NCBI RefSeq assembly: GCF_014596475.1
Contig: NZ_MECJ01000002.1
Coordinates: forward strand, 186,001 to 250,000
Origin: Streptomyces sp. CBMA152
GTDB lineage: Bacteria; Actinomycetota; Actinomycetes; Streptomycetales; Streptomycetaceae
Reading direction: 5' to 3'
Length of the DNA: 64,000 nucleotides
Positions within the stretch are counted from its first letter, which is position 1. The number at the start of each line of letters is the position of its first letter. The translations under genes were made by a program, and so were the position numbers. The notes below the pieces were generated by a model. The model saw nothing but the letters and a program-made list of their open reading frames with translations. It was not told the origin of the DNA and made no database searches. Shown here in pieces: positions 53,301-61,472 of the stretch.

Positions 53301-54982
53301 TCTGGCGCACCGGCCGGGCGCCCGACGGGGAGCTTGCCGCATGCCGGTCCGCCGGAGAGACCGTGGCGTCGGGCGCCACGCGCGGCGGGTTGGCCCGCTT
53401 CCTCCAGCGGGCAGCCGACCCGGCTCCCGCAGCGGCGGAGGAGTGCGAGACCTCCACGGTCGCCGGGGACGACCGCGTACGCCTGCCCCGGCTCCTTGAG
53501 CTCGTGGCACAGCACGGGCCGCTCGTCGTACCGCCCGAGGCGGTGGCGCTCTTCTGCGCGCGTACGGGAGTGCGCCGCTCGATCGCGGCCCTGGTACTCG
53601 TCGGCCTGCCCCAGCGGGAGCGGTACGACGACCACCTCAAGATGCTGGGCATGGCGCTGCCCAAGGTGAACCAGAACCTGGTGGGGGAGTACGGCGCGTC
53701 CTGCCAGCGGCTCGGCGCGGCGGGCCGGGGCGCGGTCCTCGCGGCGGGCGTGCCGCAGGATCCGGCCGAGCTGTGGGCGCCTGGCGGCGTGAGTGCGGCG
53801 GCGGAGCGGATGGCTGCCGTATGGGCCGAACTGCTGGGCGCGAAGCTTTACATGGACGAGGAGTTGGCCGCCGCCCTTGAGGCGGACCTGGGGCTGAGCG
53901 ACGTCTGGGCGCGCACGCTGACGACTGGCGCCGCTTCGGCGAGTGACGGAGCGTCCGGCGACGCACTGCCCGGCACCAACGGATCCGTACTCGTACGCAA
54001 CAGGGACGGCGGGATCGACGTGCACCACGTCGATCCCGACGGCACGGCCGGGGCGTGGGTGCCGTGGACCCGGCCCGCGCACAAGGAGGCCGCGTCCGTC
54101 GTGGCCTGGGCGCTGACCGAGCGGCCGGTCGGAGATCCGACCGCCGAGGGCGCCGTGAAGCTGTACGAGCAGCTGCGGGCGCGGTTCGACGATCCTCGGA
54201 CGCTGATCCCCATCGGCCAGTACGCCCCGCTCGCGCGGGCGGTGGCCGGCGACGCGGAGTTCGCGCCGTACCGGGGCGAGATACTGCCCTGCCCCAAGCC
54301 CCTGGCGGACGACGCCACCGACATATCCACGGTCTACGACGACGGGCTGCTGGTCGTCGCCGTGCCCCGGGGTGAGGTGTTCGTGCGATCGGCGATGCTC
54401 GCCGAGCCGGAGCGGGTGGAGCGGGCGCTGCGGTTCTGCGACGAGGTGAAGCTGCCCTGGCTGCGGGAGGACATCGTCAGGCTCCGGGGGACGTTCGACG
54501 GGCTGGACCGGATGGCCGCGCGTGCGGCCGCGACGCCGGTCTCCCCGGGCGGGTACGAGATGAACCCGGCGCTCAGCACCCCGGACCTGGTCGCCGAGGC
54601 CGCGCGGTCCCTCGGTGTCGGTGCGGACGCAGCCGCCCTGTACCTCCAACTCCTGGCGCTCGCCCGGCCCACCGACAAGAACGTCCGCCGCTGGAACGGC
54701 TGGTCGGCAGCCCGGCACAAGGCGGCCCAGGCGGAGCTGGTGGCGGCCGGTGTGGTGGAGAGCGACAAACGGGCCCGGGCGGGGCGCACGGCGTTCCTCC
54801 CCGGCCCATGGACGGAGGTGAACGCGCCGGACCTCCCGTTGGAGGAGGCGAAGGCCGCTGCCCATCTGACGGTTGTGCTGGGGAAACGGCCCTACGGCCC
54901 GTTCGTCCGACTTCTGCCCCCGCTGCCGCCGCACGAGTTGTTCGCCCGGGCGTGGGCGGTCAGCGGACCCAGGTCGTCGTGA
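50333..54982 (+). CDS. Very large protein of unknown function (1549 residues)
   Basis: One uninterrupted frame. ATG at 50333 follows AGGA; GTG at 50309 is an alternative. The first ~500 residues are helical and Ala/Leu/Arg-rich with repeat-like character (RVLGHLLASAAGKAVPDGLLDAAAALLADHP). A beta-rich middle (~residues 500-800) has WPVLTVYGSDRAVAVDHAGRRGTCTF and RPWGIVGLPEGGEYAVLVGQDSIRC, which resemble propeller-like repeats. The rest is helical again (LARFLQRAADP; LYLQLLALARPTDKNVRRWNGW). There is no signal peptide, membrane segment or nucleotide-binding motif. Related Streptomyces proteins are often labelled only as DNA-binding; I cannot confirm that. Its 3' end overlaps the SDR gene by 23 bases. 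Confidence 0.8.
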   Translation: MHLHVPLPSDPSRSTVYVDWVRATDADPAAEAAALAVVDEVGASIASAYPKTGRCVDVLERRALRLPPAHLPWFWDTVGHRLISWHPRSAARAYTLARKAEREQKLPMDADRHRANVLLYAREGALPVKELNDHQRWLAGVVPAVEAHDEYVRVLTAWAASPGELPADLARRVRASARAAGLGTDEDARVLGHLLASAAGKAVPDGLLDAAAALLADHPQDDAVNARLLDLFPETRNDASAWLRLLLRSGAADAVVAGRLTPEGGLAAWLGRYTRAYSHGKVVGGGVMRQPMPPELFELVGRFGPRLRAAGTPVRLHEDRYGYPGLDADLLDLCLAEGMTVEDPGGAVRLEFWGEQSRRGLKALAADAVFGRRLEGTVHAGLRGGGTAITRLPQNEGIAAEVHTRIESLLGALRGGGLAAADEALEELRDLLDRPTATALDGIEEALAELDLSGPLARALRAGLPEELGWPALDEALAGFGPDEMVRVTSTWPVLTVYGSDRAVAVDHAGRRGTCTFRVPDDATLHTVHYAGGQFLVSWTTSERYSFGEHAFWADHPDDVFEPENLNLEPYGGITQGGFGFQFESPDGGGRHDGERVLRPGDRHGIGDYELQMSDGHRFWSAEVFHSRGDWTQVDPLTGERGSDRTLPDFHRAREVPPGMEEFGDGQTLAALPQDAPPSPLGQDGRLVGCRVLNRTPYAGPSPTAFLLENIDGRSARYRSRRPGRRPWGIVGLPEGGEYAVLVGQDSIRCHAAEDNSLLWQVHGFPGSGRKRTVTFGEDAGPVPPPAFWHFLTPRDPSSSKTLRTVADGTARALVEAAVQERRGADVLPATVARMLPEVTEPTVIKGVLRAARLAADVLHRREELSRRVGIMRSGPVVAPANPVADTVLTPALCGLLPDLLPYEAHVPQAHPALQTAIAADGRYLRGEIDDETRRLALPAEPAEWAVLVGRIDAVAWRVAVETTSTEERAALSALLETWSGQPFAEPGGVWRTGRAPDGELAACRSAGETVASGATRGGLARFLQRAADPAPAAAEECETSTVAGDDRVRLPRLLELVAQHGPLVVPPEAVALFCARTGVRRSIAALVLVGLPQRERYDDHLKMLGMALPKVNQNLVGEYGASCQRLGAAGRGAVLAAGVPQDPAELWAPGGVSAAAERMAAVWAELLGAKLYMDEELAAALEADLGLSDVWARTLTTGAASASDGASGDALPGTNGSVLVRNRDGGIDVHHVDPDGTAGAWVPWTRPAHKEAASVVAWALTERPVGDPTAEGAVKLYEQLRARFDDPRTLIPIGQYAPLARAVAGDAEFAPYRGEILPCPKPLADDATDISTVYDDGLLVVAVPRGEVFVRSAMLAEPERVERALRFCDEVKLPWLREDIVRLRGTFDGLDRMAARAAATPVSPGGYEMNPALSTPDLVAEAARSLGVGADAAALYLQLLALARPTDKNVRRWNGWSAARHKAAQAELVAAGVVESDKRARAGRTAFLPGPWTEVNAPDLPLEEAKAAAHLTVVLGKRPYGPFVRLLPPLPPHELFARAWAVSGPRSS

Positions 54983-55811
54983 GGGACTGGACGGCCGAGC
55001 CGTCGAGGTCGGCGAGCTTGGTGGCCACGAAGTCGCGGGCCCAGTCGGAGGTCTGGATCCGCAGCGGCGGCCGCTCGGCGGCGAGCGCGCTGATCACGGG
55101 CGCCGCGGCCTCGGCCGACGTCTGGGCGTTGTCGAAGGACTTCCGGGCGCGGTTGATGTACGCCTCCAGGGCCGGGGCGTAGGGCCCGGCGGCGGTGAGC
55201 AGCGCGGGGACGTCGAGCTGCTGGCTGGCGACGAACTCGCTGGCCACCGCGCCCGGTTCGACCAGAATGACGCCGACGCCGGTGGTCGCGGCGACGGGCG
55301 CCAGTGACTCCATGAAGCCCTCGACCGCGAACTTCGCGGCGCAGTACGCCTCATTGAAGGGCTGGCCCACCACGCCGCCGACGCTCGTGACGGTGATGAC
55401 GCGGCCGTGCGAGGCGCGCAGATGGGGGAGGGCGGCACGGGTCACCTCGACGACGCCGAAGTAGTTGACCTCCATGGCGGCGCGAACCGGGTCCATACCG
55501 TTCTGCTCGACGGTGCCGAGGAACCCGGCGCCCGCGTTGTTCACCACGGCGTCGAGCCGGCCGTGCTCGGCGACGACCTCGTCCAGGCATCGGGCGACGG
55601 AGGCGGGATCGGTCACGTCGAGCTGCTTGACCTGGAGCAGGTCGGCGACGCCCGCCTCGGCGGCCGCGGCGAGCAGGGCGTCAGCCCGCCCGGTGTCCCG
55701 CATGGTGGCGACGGTGTGCCAGCCCGCCTTCGCGGCTCCGACGGCGGCGGCCAGGCCGATTCCCGACGAGGTGCCGGTGATCAGAACAGTGTTGTTGTTC
55801 GTGGTGCTCAT
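54960..55811 (-). CDS. Short-chain dehydrogenase/reductase
   Basis: A 283-residue classical SDR. ATG at 55811 gives MSTTNNNTVLITGTSSGIGLA. The cofactor motif TGTSSGIG, the NNAGAGF structural motif, the catalytic Ser (TVTSVGG) and the YCAAK pair are all present. The C-terminal region (from FVASQQL) resembles SDRs acting on aldehydes, ketones or steroids; the substrate is unknown. It is divergent from a MarR gene with twin palindromes between. MarR-type control by a phenolic or reactive compound is likely. Confidence 0.92.
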   Translation of the reverse strand: MSTTNNNTVLITGTSSGIGLAAAVGAAKAGWHTVATMRDTGRADALLAAAAEAGVADLLQVKQLDVTDPASVARCLDEVVAEHGRLDAVVNNAGAGFLGTVEQNGMDPVRAAMEVNYFGVVEVTRAALPHLRASHGRVITVTSVGGVVGQPFNEAYCAAKFAVEGFMESLAPVAATTGVGVILVEPGAVASEFVASQQLDVPALLTAAGPYAPALEAYINRARKSFDNAQTSAEAAAPVISALAAERPPLRIQTSDWARDFVATKLADLDGSAVQSLTTTWVR

Positions 55812-55847
55812 GAGGTCTTTTCTCCGCTCGGACAAGCAGGGGATATC

Positions 55848-55887
55848 TGTGCGTGCACACACACCATACGATTGTGTGTACGTACAC
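55848..55887. promoter_or_regulatory. Twin palindromes in the SDR/MarR divergent promoter
   Basis: TGTGCGTGCACA (55848-55859; arms TGTGC/GCACA) and GTGTACGTACAC (55876-55887; perfect) lie 28 bp apart centre to centre, between the SDR and marR-like starts. They are the expected kind of site for a MarR dimer. Confidence 0.65.
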
Positions 55888-55908
55888 GCAAACAGGTAGG
55901 GTGGCGGC

Positions 55909-56370
55909 ATGGCGCACAACGACCTCACCCTGGGCGAGCTCACCCCCCGCGACCACGCCTTTTACGGGCTGGTGTGGGCCGGGGCGACGCTCAGCGCCCG
56001 GGTGGACCAGGCCCTGGTCCGGGCGCATGAGCTGCCGCTCTCCTGGTTCGAGGTGATGCTGTGGCTGCACGGCCAGAGCGAGCCGGTCGCCGCCTCCGAC
56101 CTGGGCGCCAAGACGCTGCTCAGCCGCAGCCAGGTCTCCCGCGTGGTCGACTCCCTCCAGGCGCGCGGCCTGGTGGCCCGCGTCCCGTCGGAGACGGACG
56201 CCCGTTCCGTACGGATCGCCCTCACCGACGCCGGGCGGCGCGCCTTCGCCGAGGCCGACGCCACCCGCCGGTCCACGCTGGCCGACGTCTTCGACGACCG
56301 GCTGGACGACAGCGACATCGAGGCCCTGGAAACGATCTGGGCCAAGCTCAAGCAGCCTCGCGACGCGTGA
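55909..56370 (+). CDS. MarR-family transcriptional regulator
   Basis: A 153-residue winged-helix regulator. The DNA-binding region is ASDLGAKTLLSRSQVSRVVDSLQARGLVARVPSETDARSVRIALTDAG, which includes the recognition helix and the wing. Helices at the two ends form the dimer. It is divergent from the SDR gene and probably represses it and itself through the twin palindromes in the promoter. Confidence 0.92.
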   Translation: MAHNDLTLGELTPRDHAFYGLVWAGATLSARVDQALVRAHELPLSWFEVMLWLHGQSEPVAASDLGAKTLLSRSQVSRVVDSLQARGLVARVPSETDARSVRIALTDAGRRAFAEADATRRSTLADVFDDRLDDSDIEALETIWAKLKQPRDA

Positions 56371-56466
56371 CGCCGCCCCCTCACCACAACGGCCACCGCC
56401 AGAACGGCGGTGGCCGTGTGATGTCACCGATTCCGGTCGGGAAGCGGCGGGAGCCGTGCGACGCGG

Positions 56467-57045
56467 TTACGCCTGGGCCTTGATCAGCCGCCAGTCGCCG
56501 ACGTTGCTCGACCGGTTCCAGTAGGCGCTGGTGCACACGTCGTACTTGCCGCCGGACGCCGTGGTGCCGCCGTTGGTCTCCAGGAAGCTCCCGGTCGGCG
56601 AGTAGAGGTTCCACAGGATGACGACGTCGTTGACCCGTACGGCCTGGTCGGCGGGGGCCGAGGTCTGGGCGAAGATCCGCCAGCTCGCGGTGCCCGCCCC
56701 CGCCCGGTCCTTGTCCTTGTTGGTCGTCACGTCGTACTTGGCCGCCGCGGTCTGGGACGGTGAGGCCCCGCCGTTGGTGTCCAGGTACCCGCCGTCGTTG
56801 GCGTAGAGGTTGCGCAGGTGGATGACGTCACCGCTCATCACCTGCTCGCCGGTCTTCTTCCCGGCGGCGGAGATGATCTCCCAGGTGCCGGTGCCCGTGG
56901 CGCGCGCGGGGGTCTCCGTGGTGGAGACGCCGTACAGGGCGCCTGTCTGGCTGCTCCCGCCGTTGGTGTCGAGGTACCCGCCCTTCCAGCCGTTGTAGCC
57001 GTTCTGGATGTGGACCCTGTCGCCGTACTTGAGTACGTCGGCCAT
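56467..57045 (-). CDS. Triple-repeat (beta-trefoil-like) protein
   Basis: A 192-residue protein; ATG follows GAGGGGGCGGCC. Three homologous units of ~60 residues align: GDRVHIQNGYNGWKGGYLDTNGG, then GDVIHLRNLYANDGGYLDTNGG, then NDVVILWNLYSPTGSFLETNGG. Each ends with G-x-W-E/R-I. Three-fold repetition of this size suits a beta-trefoil, as in carbohydrate-binding or actin-bundling folds. No signal peptide is seen, so it is cytoplasmic or leaves by another route. It may be a lectin or adhesion module. The exact family is not recognised. Confidence 0.72.
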   Translation of the reverse strand: MADVLKYGDRVHIQNGYNGWKGGYLDTNGGSSQTGALYGVSTTETPARATGTGTWEIISAAGKKTGEQVMSGDVIHLRNLYANDGGYLDTNGGASPSQTAAAKYDVTTNKDKDRAGAGTASWRIFAQTSAPADQAVRVNDVVILWNLYSPTGSFLETNGGTTASGGKYDVCTSAYWNRSSNVGDWRLIKAQA

Positions 57046-57340
57046 GGCCGCCCCCTCAGTCGATGAGTGATCCCCCTGACGAACGGACCTGAAGCTCCGT
57101 CATCTAGGGACGAAGCCAAGCAGCGGGCGGCGAACAGTGACAGGGCTCGAACCAGCCAAGGATCGGACCACCCTCCGCTCCGACGTTTTCGGCCCCGGTC
57201 GCGGCTACGGTTCGAAGGCCGCGAGAAGGTGTTCCAGGGCCGCCTGGTCCGGCCCGGCGGGACGGTCTCGGGTTCCATGTCCCTGAGCGGCTGCATGGTG
57301 GCGAGCTCCGCGCTCGGCGTCGTACCGCCGAAGCAGCGCG
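57046..57340. other. Gap of 295 bp; possible gene remnant
   Basis: No intact gene. On the minus strand at ~57205-57340 a short Ala/Arg/His-rich reading frame ends in DQAALEHLLAAFEP, which has a coding look but lacks a start or ribosome site. It could be the eroded 3' end of a lost gene. The region also holds the promoter of the triple-repeat gene. Confidence 0.3.
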
Positions 57341-58879
57341 CTACCCGCCCGTACACGTGAGATCGGCGGACGGCAGTCGTCCGGAGGCGAGATAGGTGTT
57401 GACCGTGTCATTGACACAGGCGTTGGCGTAGGTCAGGCCGTAGACCGCGTGACGGTCGGAGTTCCGTACGGTGAGCAGGCGGGAGCTGGGCCAGCGGGTG
57501 TGCATGGCCTGGGCCTCGGAGTAGAGGACGCGCGGATCACCCGTGGAGTTGACGAGCAGCGCCGGGACGTCGTTGTCGACCACGGTCGGCCGCTCGGGCG
57601 GCCGTGTCCAGAAGGCGCACGGGGTGATGTCGTTGAAGAGCGGGCCGAAGAGCGGGTGGTGTGCGCGGCTGTGCTCGACGGCCCGCCAGAACACCTCCGG
57701 GTCGCGTGGGCCGGGTGTGTCGGCGCAGAGATATGCCGTCTGTGTGCTGCCGTACGCGGAGTCCTGGCCGGTGAACAGCGACGGCAGCAACTCCGCGAGG
57801 CCCGGGTCCGGCTCCGCCCGCCCGGTCTCGGCGGCCCGCTTCAAGGTGCGGACCATGACGGCGATGTCCTGGTCGGTCTGCCGCAGGTCCTCGCCGAGCA
57901 CCCCGTACATCAGGAGCGGCACCGCATGCCGGTCGAGTTTGTACGTGCCCACCACGAGCGGTTTTCGCACGGCGGCGGCCTGGACGCGGTCGACGGTGGC
58001 GAGCACCGCGTCCGCCGTGCTGCCGAGGCCGTAGGCGGCGTTGTCGGTGGCGGCCCAAGTCGCCCAGTGGCGCAGGGCGTTCTCGTTGGCCTGCTCGGTT
58101 CCGTACTCCGCCCAGGGCGCGAGGTGGCGCGGCTCGTGGACGCCGTCGAAGACGACCCGGTCGGTGCGGCCCGGGAACATCGCGGTGTACACCTCGCCGA
58201 GGTACGTACCGTACGAGATCCCGAGGTAGGAGATCCGCCGTCGGCCGAGTACGCCGCGCACCACGTCCATGTCCCGGGCGGCGTTCCGGCTCGACGCGTA
58301 CGGCAGCAGATCGCCCGCGTTGCGTCGGCACTTCGCGGCCAGGCCGCGCTGGAAGGCCGTCATGCGGAGGAAATCGGCACGGTCGACACCGGCCGCGCGC
58401 ATATACGTGGAGGTGGGCCAGCGGCATTCGAGGGGCGCGTTGCGGCCGACGAACCGGGGGTCGATGCCCACCAGGTCGAATCGTGCGGCGACCTTCTTGA
58501 GCGCGGTGTGACGGGTCGTCAGGTAGTCGATGGCCGGGTCACCCGGGCCGCCCTCGTTCACCACGAGGGCGCCGATCCGGTGGGCGCGGTCGGTGGCCGG
58601 GATGACCGCGACCGCGACGGAGATCGTACGGCCGCCCGGGTGCGTGTAGTCGGGGGGGACCTTCACGGCCGCGCACCGCGCGCCCAGGGCGTCGAGCTGC
58701 TTGCCCGGGGTGTCCTCGGCGTTGCGCACACAGGACTTCCAGGCCGGGGACTGGCGGTAGTAGCGGTCGAGCGAGTGGTCGGCGGCGGCCGAGGCCGGAA
58801 GGGCGGCGGTGAGTGACAGCGCGGCGACCAGGGCCGTCGTCGCCCGGAAGTGGAGGCGATTGCGGTACGCGAGCTTCAT
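57341..58879 (-). CDS. Secreted S33 alpha/beta-hydrolase (tripeptidyl-aminopeptidase-like)
   Basis: A 512-residue secreted hydrolase. A signal peptide (residues ~1-33) ends PASAAA. The alpha/beta-hydrolase landmarks are the oxyanion segment VVNEGGPGDP (where most relatives have NPGGPG), the nucleophile elbow GISYGTYLGE, the acid in NSTGDPRV and the His in SDRHAVYG. A TAP-like C-terminal domain is present. Relatives release N-terminal tripeptides or act as proline-type aminopeptidases, or hydrolyse other substrates. The odd oxyanion motif is worth noting. The ATG at 58879 has no strong ribosome site; the context is otherwise solid. Confidence 0.85.
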   Translation of the reverse strand: MKLAYRNRLHFRATTALVAALSLTAALPASAAADHSLDRYYRQSPAWKSCVRNAEDTPGKQLDALGARCAAVKVPPDYTHPGGRTISVAVAVIPATDRAHRIGALVVNEGGPGDPAIDYLTTRHTALKKVAARFDLVGIDPRFVGRNAPLECRWPTSTYMRAAGVDRADFLRMTAFQRGLAAKCRRNAGDLLPYASSRNAARDMDVVRGVLGRRRISYLGISYGTYLGEVYTAMFPGRTDRVVFDGVHEPRHLAPWAEYGTEQANENALRHWATWAATDNAAYGLGSTADAVLATVDRVQAAAVRKPLVVGTYKLDRHAVPLLMYGVLGEDLRQTDQDIAVMVRTLKRAAETGRAEPDPGLAELLPSLFTGQDSAYGSTQTAYLCADTPGPRDPEVFWRAVEHSRAHHPLFGPLFNDITPCAFWTRPPERPTVVDNDVPALLVNSTGDPRVLYSEAQAMHTRWPSSRLLTVRNSDRHAVYGLTYANACVNDTVNTYLASGRLPSADLTCTGG

Positions 58880-58920
58880 GCCACGGAGCGTAGTTCCTGT
58901 TAAGTGCGCCTTCGGGCGGA

Positions 58921-58928
58921 TTGCGCAA
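58921..58928. promoter_or_regulatory. TTGCGCAA palindrome upstream of the SLATT-like gene
   Basis: The 8-bp palindrome lies 59 bp before the GTG start. A nearby CACTG-CGGCA-CAGTG inverted repeat and a second ATTGCGC copy lie within 35 bp. The same palindrome is found near three other promoters. Confidence 0.4.
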
Positions 58929-58986
58929 AATGGTCACTGCGGCACAGTGCGATTGCGCCAGGCGCCGGTTCGGGCACCATGGTCAC

Positions 58987-59457
58987 GTGCCGAGAAACCG
59001 ACGAACGCCACCGCCGCCCACGCCAGTTGACGACCCGTTGCTGGACCAGGCCCTCACGGACCTCGACTGGTACGCGCGCTGTCGCGACCGCGCCCGCCGG
59101 TGGCACTGGGGCACCGAACTGGGCGCGCTGCTGACCGGTGCCGCGACCGTGGTGGCGGCGGGCATCCAGGCTCCCGCCGCCGTCACGGCCACCCTCGCGG
59201 GAATGACCGTCTTCATCGGTGGATTCCGCCAGGTCTTCGGTCACGCGGAGCGCCATGTGCTCGCCTCGGAGGCCTGGTCGAGGCTGCACCTGGCGGTCCG
59301 CCGCTACCGTCTCGTCCCCGAGGAGCAACGGGACGAGTCCGTCCGCCGACGCCTCCTCGAAGAGGTCGAGACGGTGGCGACGACCGAACTGCAAAGCTGG
59401 GCGGCCAGTCGGCGCGGACGGCAGCCCGGGCCACTCATGGGCAGTCAACTGCCGTAG
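58987..59457 (+). CDS. Two-helix membrane protein, SLATT/DUF4231-like
   Basis: A 156-residue protein from the GTG at 58987. A short helical region (DPLLDQALTDLDWYARCRDRARRWH) leads into two membrane helices (LGALLTGAATVVAAGIQA and AVTATLAGMTVFIGGFRQVF), followed by a long basic and acidic coiled region (EAWSRLHLAVRRYRLVPEEQRDESVRRRLLEEVETV). This matches the two-TM SLATT/DUF4231 pattern, whose members are predicted pore-forming effectors in nucleotide-signalled defence systems. No cyclase or sensor gene is adjacent, so that role is only a possibility. Start choice is uncertain. Confidence 0.62.
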   Translation: MPRNRRTPPPPTPVDDPLLDQALTDLDWYARCRDRARRWHWGTELGALLTGAATVVAAGIQAPAAVTATLAGMTVFIGGFRQVFGHAERHVLASEAWSRLHLAVRRYRLVPEEQRDESVRRRLLEEVETVATTELQSWAASRRGRQPGPLMGSQLP

Positions 59458-59494
59458 GGTTCAGCCGACTTGAGGCGAGTCCGTTACGTCCGGT

Positions 59495-59953
59495 TCAGCC
59501 CGTGAAGTGGAGGCAGATGCCGAGCGGCGCGCCCCAGCCGGTGTGTACGCGGACCAGTACCGCGCTGTTGACCACGGTGACGTTCTCCGAGTAGACGTGC
59601 GCGTCGCCGACGAACTCCTGGGAGGGCAGGCCGCCGCCAGCCTCGGACGCGGAGGCGGTCACCGGCTGTCCGGCCGACACGGGGGCGCCGTACCAGGGTA
59701 TGGTCTGGCCGTCGTTCACCCCGGTGTAGCAGTTGGTCTGGGTGAACGAGGTCGCGCCGAAGGCTCTCTTGCTCACCAGCGTGGCGGCGGAGTGGTTCTC
59801 CCGGGCGCTGTTGCCGGAGGGGGCGGAGCTGGAGGACGACTTCGGGGTGGTGTCCGCCGAGGCGATCCCGGGAGCGGTCAGGAGCGCGGCGGCCACGGCC
59901 GTCACGCCCAGCACACCGGTCAGCGAGCGCTTGGCCTGCGAGGAAATCCGCAT
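59495..59953 (-). CDS. Small secreted protein of unknown function
   Basis: A 152-residue exported protein. ATG at 59953 follows AAAGGAAC. The signal peptide is residues ~1-34 (LTGVLGVTAVAAALLTAPGIASA). A Ser-rich linker leads to a compact beta-rich domain with two cysteines (TQTNCYTGVN and LGICLHFTG) that probably form a disulphide. No family is recognised. It lies alone between a SLATT-like gene and a 394-bp gap. Confidence 0.7.
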   Translation of the reverse strand: MRISSQAKRSLTGVLGVTAVAAALLTAPGIASADTTPKSSSSSAPSGNSARENHSAATLVSKRAFGATSFTQTNCYTGVNDGQTIPWYGAPVSAGQPVTASASEAGGGLPSQEFVGDAHVYSENVTVVNSAVLVRVHTGWGAPLGICLHFTG

Positions 59954-60347
59954 GGTGGTTCCTTTCTGTTCTGGTGAAAGTGGAGTGTCGGACGGGAATT
60001 CATGGGTGGCGCAAAGGTGCGATGGAGCTGTCGTGACCGACGTCATACGGTGATGCCGTACCGTGATGTCATGAGCCCATCAAATCCCTGACCGGGTGCG
60101 GCGGCGAGAACGTCGCCGAGCACTGCCACGCTAGGTCGATGCGAAAGTCGTCCGGTATCCCGAGTTCTGGGTATGGCGCGACGGACGGTCCGTGTGCTCG
60201 CCGGGGAATGCGCCTCCTGTGGCCGACCTCCGAGAGGGCTGTGCGGCCAGGTGAGTTGTGCGCCCTGCAAAGGCGCGGCGCGCGGCGCCTAGACTGGGGG
60301 CGTGCCGGGCCCGGGGACGTGGTCCGGGCGGAAACGGGAGAGCGAAC
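59954..60347. other. 394-bp divergent gap
   Basis: No gene is supported. It contains TACGG-TGATG-CCGTA at 60046-60060 (5-bp arms). Near the ArsR gene, AGGCGC and GCGCCT flank 8 bases, followed by a TAGACT -10-like box at 60289-60294. The latter pair could be the ArsR-type promoter and operator. Confidence 0.4.
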
Positions 60348-60698
60348 GTGACGGCACGCAACGGCCATGTCGAGGACCCGCCTGCCGAAGTGCTGGCGGA
60401 GGCGGCCGCCGTGTTCGGCCTGCTGGCCTCGCCCGCGCGGCTGCACATCGTATGGGCCCTGGCGCAGGGCGAGAGCGATGTCACCGGGCTCGCGGAACGC
60501 GTCGGGGGCGCCCTGCCCGCGGTGAGCCAGCATCTGACCAAGCTGAAGCTCGCGGGCCTCGTCCGCGCGCGGCGCGAGGGCCGGCGGCAGATCTACTTCG
60601 TCGACGATCCTCATATGGTCTCGATCGTCCGGCTGGTGATGGGGCAGCTGACCGAGCCCGTCGAGGAGCCCGAACGCCGACTGCGCGGCCTCGGCTGA
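60348..60698 (+). CDS. ArsR/SmtB-family transcriptional regulator
   Basis: A 116-residue winged-helix regulator starting with GTG at 60348, behind GGGAGAG. The helix-turn-helix is SDVTGLAERVGGALPAVSQHLTKLKLAGLVRARREGRRQIYFV. Position-specific Cys/His metal ligands of the classical sensors (for example CxC in helix 3) are absent, so it may respond to something other than a metal. It lies 50 bp upstream of the lytic-transglycosylase-like gene, possibly in the same transcript. Confidence 0.88.
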   Translation: MTARNGHVEDPPAEVLAEAAAVFGLLASPARLHIVWALAQGESDVTGLAERVGGALPAVSQHLTKLKLAGLVRARREGRRQIYFVDDPHMVSIVRLVMGQLTEPVEEPERRLRGLG

Positions 60699-60748
60699 GA
60701 TACGACGGTGATGACGGTGGGGCACAAGGGCAGAGGAGGGGGTCGGTG

Positions 60749-61411
60749 ATGGCCGAGCGCCGCAGGCGTGGGCTGGGTTGGTGGCTGGTGCTTCCGGTCC
60801 TCGCGCTCGCCCTCTGGGCGTGGGCGCGCGGTGGCGACGGTCCGGACACGAAGAGCGCGGCCCCGCAGAGTTCCGTCAAACCCACCCCGTCGGCGAGCCG
60901 CACGGCCTCCGCCGACAAGCACACCGCGTACGACCCCGCCGACTACGCCCCGCAGGTGCGTACGTACGCGAAGAAGGCGGGCGTCAGCGCGCAGCTGCTG
61001 ATGGCGATCCTCTACAACGAGTCCTACAAACCGCACGACCCCGACTTCGAACGGTCCTGGCAGCGCTACAAGACCGACTCCGCCTTCGGCATCGCCAATA
61101 TGCACCGGGCCGCCTTCGACGACACCAAGCGCGGCCGCGACTTCGCCGACCGGCGGTGGGACGAGCTGCCCGACGACCGCACCCTGGCCGTCGAGGCGGC
61201 TGCCTGGCATCTGCACGACCTGGCGAAGCAGCTGCCCGCGCACTGGACCGGCGCACGCACCAAGGACGAGCTGCTCGCGATGGGGTACAACGCGGGCGGT
61301 GGCAACATGCTGGCCTTCGCCCGCGGCGTCCGGCCGGGCAGCCAGGCCCAGTCGTATCTCGACACACTGCACAACAACTGGGACAAAGCAGGCACTGCCG
61401 TGCGCGACTGA
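60749..61411 (+). CDS. Membrane-anchored lytic transglycosylase-like (SLT) protein
   Basis: A 220-residue protein; ATG at 60749 follows GAGGAGGG. The N-terminal anchor is GWWLVLPVLALALWAWA, then a Ser/Pro linker, then an SLT-like domain with catalytic Glu in LLMAILYNESYKPHD, AFGIANMHRAAFDD and AMGYNAGGGNMLAFARG. It should cleave peptidoglycan glycan strands on the outside of the membrane. It follows the ArsR-type gene in the same direction. Confidence 0.85.
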   Translation: MAERRRRGLGWWLVLPVLALALWAWARGGDGPDTKSAAPQSSVKPTPSASRTASADKHTAYDPADYAPQVRTYAKKAGVSAQLLMAILYNESYKPHDPDFERSWQRYKTDSAFGIANMHRAAFDDTKRGRDFADRRWDELPDDRTLAVEAAAWHLHDLAKQLPAHWTGARTKDELLAMGYNAGGGNMLAFARGVRPGSQAQSYLDTLHNNWDKAGTAVRD

Positions 61412-61472
61412 CGCCCGAAATACCCCCTTCTTCCCCTTTTGTGCCGCCCCGCTCTCGGCAACACTTTAAAAG

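Noticed and set aside
52601..54934. Minus-strand frame of ~780 codons opposite the 1549-residue protein
   Set aside because: Arg/Gly/Pro-rich composition expected from antisense reading of a GC-biased gene; no motifs.
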